Shown: in pieces, positions 24,235 through 29,362 of the stretch
Numbering within the stretch: the first letter of the stretch is position 1
Layout of the letters: each line of letters starts with the position of its first letter
NCBI GenBank assembly: GCA_035316025.1
Contig: DATFXL010000117.1
Span: 1 to 29,362, forward strand
Reading direction: 5' to 3'
Length of the DNA stretch: 29,362 nucleotides
Source of the DNA: JALZAA01 sp035316025
GTDB taxonomy: Bacteria; Actinomycetota; Acidimicrobiia; IMCC26256; JACDBD01
Notes under the pieces: model-generated
The model's input: only the letters and a program-made list of their open reading frames with translations
Told to the model about the DNA's origin: nothing
The model's database searches: none
Made by a program: the position numbers and the translations under genes

Positions 24235-26286
24235 GTGCTCTCGAACGCCTGGCTCATCCCGCTGATCCCTGCCGTCGGCTTCGTCGTGGTCCTGTTGGTC
24301 GGGAAGCATCTGCCCCGAAAAGGCTCGGACGTCGCCATCGCGGCAGTGGGCGCGTCGTTCGTGCTGGCGTGCATCGCCCTGGTCCAATGGATTCAGCGGG
24401 TCAACGACCATGGGTCGAGCGGCGCGCTACGAGGGTTCGGCCGCGCCGTGTTGCCGACGAGCGAGGGTGGGCTCACTGCCGTCGACCACAGCTTCACGTG
24501 GTGGCAGAACGGCGCCGTGAAGTTCGGCGTCGGAACCCACCTCGACGGACTCGCCGTGATGATGCTGTTCATGGTCACGTTCGTGTCGCTCGTCGTCCAC
24601 GTGTACTCGACGACGTATATGGAGGGTGACCGCCGGTACACGCACTACTTCGCCTTGCTCAACCTGTTCACCGCTTCGATGCTGCTACTCGTCGTGGCGG
24701 ACAACACGCTCGAGCTGCTCATCGGCTGGGAGCTCGTCGGGTTCTGCTCCTTCGCCCTCATCGGCCACTGGTGGGAGGAGAAGGCCAACTCCGACGCGGC
24801 CGTGAAGGCGTTCCTCACGACGCGCGTCGGCGACGTCGGCCTGATGATCGGGATCATCGTGCTGTTCTTCGCCGCCGGCTCGTTCGACATCGCGACCATC
24901 AACGCCAAGACCCTCGGCGGCGACATCAGCCACACGCTGCTGCTGGTGAGCGCGTCGTGTCTGCTGATCGGAATCATCGGGAAGAGCGGCCAGTTCCCGT
25001 TGCACACGTGGCTCCCGGATGCCATGGCCGGCCCGACGCCCGTGTCGGCGCTCATCCACGCCGCGACCATGGTGGTCGCCGGCGTCTACCTCGGCGCCCG
25101 CCTCTATCCCGTCTTCTTCCGTGGCTTCTCGATCGGCGACGGAGGGCTCAACGCGATGGCGCTCATCGGCGGCATCACGATCATCATCGGAGCGGTGCTC
25201 GCCTTCGTCCAACGCGACATCAAGAAGGTGCTGGCGTACTCGACGATCAGCCAGGTCGGGTACATGGTGATGGCACTCGGGGTCGGCGCATGGGTAGCCG
25301 CGATCTTCCACCTCTTCACACACGCGTTCTTCAAGGCACTGCTGTTCCTCGGCGCCGGCTCGGTGAGCCATTCCGGCTCGCACCACAGCTTCGACATGAA
25401 GAGCGACATGGGCGGGCTGCGCGAGTACATGCCGGTCACGTTCGTGACCTTCGTCATCGGGAGCCTTGCCCTCGCCGGTATCTTCCCGCTCGCCGGGTTC
25501 TGGTCGAAGGACGAGATTCTCGTGACCGCCGGGGACGCGGGCTTCACCGCGTTCCTGGTCCTCGGTCTGGTCGGGGCCTTCCTCACCGCCGCCTACATGA
25601 CCCGCTGCGTCTACCTGACGTTCTTCGGCGAGTTCCGAGGGCACGGCCAGCCGCACGAATCGCCTCCCACGCTGACCGTCCCGCTCGTCGTGCTGTCCGT
25701 GATGTCGGTCGCCGTCGGGTTCCTCAACGCGGAAGCGTTCGGCATCGAGACGTTCCGCGACTGGTTCGAGGGAGCAGTCGCGCTTCCGCCGCTGAGGCAT
25801 CCCTCGTTCAACAGCCTGGTGGCGGTCGTGTCCGTGACCGTGGCCGTCATCGGCATCGGCATCGCCGCGTACCTGTGGTTCCAGCGGGAGGAGCTCGGCC
25901 CGTTCCGCAATCTCACCCAGCGGAATGCCGCCGCCCGGGCCGGCTATCGCTTCCTCGAGAACAAGTACTACCTCGACGACCTGTACGAGAACGTCATCGT
26001 GGCCGGGATCAGAGGTCCGATCGCCCAGGCCAGCTACTGGGTGAACCAGCACGTCATCGACGCGGTGGTCAACGCCATCGGACGCGAGACGGTCGCCGCG
26101 GCGCGCGAGACGTACGACGTCATCGACCAGAAGGTGGTCGATGGCGCGGTGAACCGCCTGGGCGAGACCACCGGCGAGACCGGCGGTCTGCTCCGTTACG
26201 TCCAGTCGGGCCGCGTGCAGCGCTACGCGCTCACGCTCTTCGCGGCGGTCGGGGCGCTCAGCCTGGCGCTCTGGCTCGTCTACTAG
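24235..26286 (+). CDS. nuoL: Complex I subunit L (copy 2), distal proton pump
   Basis: 683 aa from GTG 24235. It is an antiporter-like subunit with about 16 helices. Proton-channel residues are E166 in GWELVGFCSF and K250 in GIIGKSGQFPLH, followed by WLPDAMAGPTPVSALIHAAT. It has a polar, Gly/Arg-containing loop near residues 50-80 after the first helices. The connection before the PHESP motif is short, without the acidic insertion of copy 1. The lateral helix and final membrane helix are intact (residues about 575-683). All features expected of a working pump are present. It is followed by a 23-bp gap with a duplicated CTACTAG. Confidence 0.96.
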   Translation: MLSNAWLIPLIPAVGFVVVLLVGKHLPRKGSDVAIAAVGASFVLACIALVQWIQRVNDHGSSGALRGFGRAVLPTSEGGLTAVDHSFTWWQNGAVKFGVGTHLDGLAVMMLFMVTFVSLVVHVYSTTYMEGDRRYTHYFALLNLFTASMLLLVVADNTLELLIGWELVGFCSFALIGHWWEEKANSDAAVKAFLTTRVGDVGLMIGIIVLFFAAGSFDIATINAKTLGGDISHTLLLVSASCLLIGIIGKSGQFPLHTWLPDAMAGPTPVSALIHAATMVVAGVYLGARLYPVFFRGFSIGDGGLNAMALIGGITIIIGAVLAFVQRDIKKVLAYSTISQVGYMVMALGVGAWVAAIFHLFTHAFFKALLFLGAGSVSHSGSHHSFDMKSDMGGLREYMPVTFVTFVIGSLALAGIFPLAGFWSKDEILVTAGDAGFTAFLVLGLVGAFLTAAYMTRCVYLTFFGEFRGHGQPHESPPTLTVPLVVLSVMSVAVGFLNAEAFGIETFRDWFEGAVALPPLRHPSFNSLVAVVSVTVAVIGIGIAAYLWFQREELGPFRNLTQRNAAARAGYRFLENKYYLDDLYENVIVAGIRGPIAQASYWVNQHVIDAVVNAIGRETVAAARETYDVIDQKVVDGAVNRLGETTGETGGLLRYVQSGRVQRYALTLFAAVGALSLALWLVY

Positions 26287-26297
26287 TCGCCTACTAG
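26280..26297 (+). repeat. Short direct repeat at the nuoL2 stop
   Basis: CTACTAG occurs at 26280-26286, containing the nuoL2 stop, and again at 26291-26297, with 4 bp between. The nuoM2 ribosome-binding site AGGAGA (26299-26304) follows directly. The repeat is probably a small local duplication with no evident role. Confidence 0.5.
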
Positions 26298-26309
26298 CAG
26301 GAGAAGAAC

Positions 26310-27842
26310 GTGGACTGGTTCGACTCGTGGGCGGTGACGCTGGCGGTCTTCCTCCCCGCGGTGGGGATGGTGGTCGTGCTCGCCATCCCGAAGACCGAGG
26401 AGCGGGCGCTGAAGCTCGCGACGCTGGCGACGACGCTGGCGACGCTCGGCGTCGGGATCGTGATGCTGGCGCGCTTCGACTACGACCGGACCGGCGCGCT
26501 CCAATTCCAGGTGAACAAGTCCTGGATCGACGTCATCCACAGCCGGTATCACCTGGGCGTCGACGGCATCTCGCTGCCGTTGTTGTTGATGACGATGCTC
26601 ATCACGGTGATGTGCGTCATCTACACATGGGACCACTTCCCGGACCCGCGTACACCCAAAGCGTTCCTGGCGCTCATCCTGCTCCTAGAAACGGGCATGA
26701 ACGGCACGTTCTGCGCCCAGGATCTCATCCTGTTCTTCATCTTCTTCGAGCTCGTGCTGCTGCCGATGTTCTTCATGATCGGCGTCTGGGGCGGCCCGAA
26801 CCGCGAGTACGCGTCGATCAAGTTCTTCCTGTTCACGCTGTTCGGATCGGCGCTCATGCTGTTGAGCTTCCTTGCCCTCTTCTTCCTCTCCGACCCCCAG
26901 ACGTTCGACATTCCACGGCTCGCGGCCCAGGGCGGCGCCGGCATCGTCACGAGCACGCAGAACCTCATCTTCGTGGGTCTCTTCCTCGGCTTCGCGATCA
27001 AGGTGCCGATGTTCCCGTTCCATACGTGGCTCCCCGACGCGCACACGGAGGCGCCGACCGTCGGATCGGTGCTGCTGGCGGCGGTCCTCCTGAAGCTCGG
27101 CGCGTACGGGTTCATCCGGATCGCGTTGCCGATCCTGCCCCAGGCCGCCCACGACTGGGCGCCGTGGATCGGGTTGCTCGCCGTGATCGGGATCATCTAC
27201 GGCGCGTTGTGCTGTCTCGCACAACGCGACATGAAGAGACTCATCGCGTTCTCGTCGGTGGCGCACATGGGCTTCATCATGCTCGGCATCGCGACGCTGA
27301 CGAACTTCGGCATCAACGCCGCCATCTTCGGGATGGTCGCCCACGGTCTGATCACCGGGATGCTGTTCTTCCTCGCCGGATCGGTGCAGGAGCGCTACGA
27401 GACGCGCGAGATCAGCCGGCTGGGCGGGCTGCTCGTCCAGGCGCCGAGACTCGGATGGATCCTGGGCTTCTGCGCAATGGCCTCGCTGGGCCTCCCGGGC
27501 CTGGCCGGCTTCTGGGGCGAGTTCCCCGCGATGTTGTCCGCCTACGATCCCGCCGCCGGGATCTCGCAGATCACGTTCCGCGTCTACATGGTCGTCGCCG
27601 CCATCGGCACCGTGCTGGCCGCCGGCTACCTGCTCTGGATGTTCCAGCGGGTGGCGATGGGCAGGGTCAGAGCGGAGTTCGAGCACGCGCACGTACACGA
27701 CGTGCACTGGCCCGAATGGCTCGCGTGGACGCCGCTGCTCATCGGCATCGTGGTGCTCGGCATCTACCCGAACCTCATCTTCCGCATCACCGACGGCGCC
27801 GTCACCAACCTGGCGCACGGCATGGCACGAGCGATCGCATGA
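26310..27842 (+). CDS. nuoM: Complex I subunit M (copy 2), proton pump
   Basis: 510 aa from GTG 26310, with AGGAGA at 26299-26304 as ribosome-binding site. It is a fourteen-helix antiporter-like subunit. Channel residues are E147 in FFELVLLPMFFM and K231 in FAIKVPMFPFHTWLPDAH, followed by TEAPTVGSVLLAAVLLK. It ends shortly after the last helix, without the hydrophilic cysteine-containing tail of copy 1. A His-rich patch (EHAHVHDVHW) lies in the last cytoplasmic loop. It is a middle pump between NuoL2 and NuoN2. The stop is followed by a 28-bp gap that holds a ten-codon reading frame overlapping both neighbours. Confidence 0.96.
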   Translation: MDWFDSWAVTLAVFLPAVGMVVVLAIPKTEERALKLATLATTLATLGVGIVMLARFDYDRTGALQFQVNKSWIDVIHSRYHLGVDGISLPLLLMTMLITVMCVIYTWDHFPDPRTPKAFLALILLLETGMNGTFCAQDLILFFIFFELVLLPMFFMIGVWGGPNREYASIKFFLFTLFGSALMLLSFLALFFLSDPQTFDIPRLAAQGGAGIVTSTQNLIFVGLFLGFAIKVPMFPFHTWLPDAHTEAPTVGSVLLAAVLLKLGAYGFIRIALPILPQAAHDWAPWIGLLAVIGIIYGALCCLAQRDMKRLIAFSSVAHMGFIMLGIATLTNFGINAAIFGMVAHGLITGMLFFLAGSVQERYETREISRLGGLLVQAPRLGWILGFCAMASLGLPGLAGFWGEFPAMLSAYDPAAGISQITFRVYMVVAAIGTVLAAGYLLWMFQRVAMGRVRAEFEHAHVHDVHWPEWLAWTPLLIGIVVLGIYPNLIFRITDGAVTNLAHGMARAIA

Positions 27843-27870
27843 TGCACGCCTCGCCGCGGGCGGCGACGCC

Positions 27871-29340
27871 GTGAGCCCGGTCTTCGACTACCACGCGCTC
27901 GCGCCCGAGCTGATCCTGACGGCGACCATCGTCATCGTGCTCGTCTCCGACTTCTTCTTCGGCGAGCGCGAGCGGTTCCAGACGTCTCGCATCGCGACGA
28001 TCGGCGTGCTCGCCTCACTGGTGCCGATCCTCACGCTCGCCGCCGACGGCACGACTCGCACGATGTTCGGCGGCGCGTACGTGGTGGACGACTATGCCCT
28101 GGCGCTGAAGGGCTTCTTCCTGCTGGTCGCGTACCTCACGCTGCTCGTCTCGGTCGACTACATCGGTGAGGGCGACTACTACCAGGGCGAGTACTACTTC
28201 CTGCTGCTCAGCTCGGTCCTCGGTCTGGTCGTGATGGCGTCGGCGCGCGACCTGATCACGATCTTCGTGGCGCTCGAGCTGATCTCGGTACCGACGTACG
28301 TCCTGGCCGGTTGGCGCAAGCACGATACGAAGTCGAACGAGGCGGCGATCAAGTACTACCTGTTCGGGGTGCTGTCGTCGGCCGTGATGCTGTACGGCAT
28401 GTCGTTCATCTTCGGGCTGTCCGGATCGACGTTGCTCAGCAAGATCGGCCAGTACGCGTCCCGGCCCGATCTGCCGCCGCTGTTCGCGGTGGCGATCTTC
28501 CTCACCCTGGTCGGGTTCGCGTTCAAGATCAGCGCGGTGCCGTTCCACTTCTGGGCGCCCGACACCTACGAGGGCGCACCGACGCCGGTGACGGCGTTCC
28601 TGTCGGTGGCGTCGAAGGCGGGCGGCTTCGTCGCCATCCTCAGCCTCGTGTACTTCGGCTTCTTCGGCACGCAGACGGCGTGGCAGCCGGTGCTGTGGGC
28701 GCTGGCGGCGGCGTCGATGACGCTCGGCAACCTCACCGCCCTGCGCCAGACCAACATCGTCCGTCTGCTGGCGTACTCGTCGATCGCGCAAGGGGGCTTC
28801 ATCCTCGCCCCACTGGCGGTGGCCGCCGACGGCAACGCGGCGAGATCCGCGTTCGAGGCCGTCGTGATCTATCTCCTCATCTACGGCGCGATGAACCTGG
28901 GCGCGTTCGCGGTCGTGATCGCGGTGGCGCGCCGGACCCGCTCGGGCGAGATCGCGTCGTACTCGGGGCTGGGTCAGACTGAGCCCGTGCTCGCGTTGCT
29001 CATGTCGGCGTTCCTCTTCGCGCTCGCGGGTGTGCCGCCGCTGGCGGGCTGGTTCGCCAAGTTCGTGATGTTCCGCGCCATCTTCAACGCCGGGACGGCC
29101 GCTGCCTACACGCTCGGTGTCATCGCCGCCGTCAACTCGGTGATCGCGCTGTTCTATTACGCCGCCATCGCCCGGCGAATGTGGTTCCGAGATCCGTCCG
29201 AAGCCGGCGTCGAGACCGTTCCCGCGCGCACCCCTCCCGCGCTGGGCATCGCCCTCGGGCTGTCGGCGGCCGTCGTGCTCGTGATCGGCGTCTACCCGCA
29301 GCTGTTCGCCCGGATCGGCGAGGTGGCGTTCCCGGGGTAA
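27871..29340 (+). CDS. nuoN: Complex I subunit N (copy 2), proton pump
   Basis: 489 aa from GTG 27871; no in-frame start lies nearer to nuoM2. It is a fourteen-helix antiporter-like subunit. Channel residues are E136 in VALELISVPTYVLAGW and K219 in FAFKISAVPFHFW, followed by APDTYEGAPTPVTAF, the NuoN-type motif. The KYYLFGVLSSAVMLYG helix is also typical. It is the last gene of the second operon, with its TAA at 29338-29340. No strong ribosome-binding site precedes the GTG, so translation may depend on coupling to upstream translation. Confidence 0.95.
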   Translation: MSPVFDYHALAPELILTATIVIVLVSDFFFGERERFQTSRIATIGVLASLVPILTLAADGTTRTMFGGAYVVDDYALALKGFFLLVAYLTLLVSVDYIGEGDYYQGEYYFLLLSSVLGLVVMASARDLITIFVALELISVPTYVLAGWRKHDTKSNEAAIKYYLFGVLSSAVMLYGMSFIFGLSGSTLLSKIGQYASRPDLPPLFAVAIFLTLVGFAFKISAVPFHFWAPDTYEGAPTPVTAFLSVASKAGGFVAILSLVYFGFFGTQTAWQPVLWALAAASMTLGNLTALRQTNIVRLLAYSSIAQGGFILAPLAVAADGNAARSAFEAVVIYLLIYGAMNLGAFAVVIAVARRTRSGEIASYSGLGQTEPVLALLMSAFLFALAGVPPLAGWFAKFVMFRAIFNAGTAAAYTLGVIAAVNSVIALFYYAAIARRMWFRDPSEAGVETVPARTPPALGIALGLSAAVVLVIGVYPQLFARIGEVAFPG

Positions 29341-29351
29341 AGCAGGTGTGT

Positions 29352-29362
29352 ATGGCTGACCT
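29352..29362 (+). CDS. Possible start of a following gene, truncated by the window edge
   Basis: ATG at 29352 with AGCAGG at 29341-29346 and a 5-nt spacer looks like a translation start (Met-Ala-Asp), 11 bp after the nuoN2 stop. Only 11 bases are visible, so the product cannot be named. In some actinobacteria a polyprenyl synthetase follows nuoN, but that is only recollection of gene order. Confidence 0.3.

Noticed and set aside
24685..26052. Minus-strand open frame of 455 codons opposite nuoL2
   Set aside because: Composition dominated by His, Arg, Glu and Asp, as expected from the complement of a membrane-protein gene; no start context or domain.

Overview
The window is a very GC-rich, densely packed respiratory locus with many GTG starts, one TTG start and stop/start overlaps at most gene junctions. 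It looks like chromosomal DNA of a high-GC actinobacterium. A menaquinone reductase (MenJ-type) next to complex I, and a reduced second complex I operon of the kind I recall from Streptomyces, support this. Acidimicrobiia or a relative is my guess; no rRNA or marker gene here settles it.

Layout. (1) Positions 1-800, minus strand: a 219-aa multi-pass membrane protein followed 4 bp later by the first 45 codons of a protein that runs off the left edge and appears to be entering a ferredoxin-type 4Fe-4S motif. (2) 983-2236: a geranylgeranyl/menaquinone reductase, divergent from (1). (3) 2314-17808: a complete 14-gene complex I operon, nuoABCDEFGHIJKLMN, with all expected Fe-S ligands visible in NuoB, E, F, G and I. 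(4) 17880-18887, minus strand: a patatin-like phospholipase, convergent with nuoN1 and divergent from the next operon. (5) 19005-29340: a second complex I operon, nuoABCDHIJKLMN, with 11 genes and no nuoE, nuoF or nuoG. (6) The last 11 bases may start another gene at 29352.

How they fit together. The first complex should oxidise NADH through NuoEFG, reduce menaquinone at the NuoB/NuoD interface and pump protons through NuoLMN and NuoAHJK. The second has the same connecting and membrane modules but no NADH module, so its electron donor is not encoded in its operon. Candidates are a ferredoxin, an F420H2 dehydrogenase subunit encoded elsewhere, or the NuoEFG module of copy 1. The copies are clearly diverged. 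NuoD2 keeps the quinone-site histidine (H41), but the positions equivalent to Thermus Nqo4 Tyr87 and Asp139 are Trp90 and Gln142, whereas NuoD1 keeps Tyr and Asp. This substituted quinone pocket, in a donor-less complex I directly beside a canonical one, is the most interesting signal in the window.

Non-coding sequence is scarce. The notable pieces are 17809-17879 (a possible two-way terminator hairpin), 18888-19004 (an inverted repeat overlapping a good promoter candidate for the second operon) and 2237-2313 (a weak promoter candidate plus a hairpin before nuoA1). I saw no tRNA, rRNA, CRISPR array or insertion sequence.
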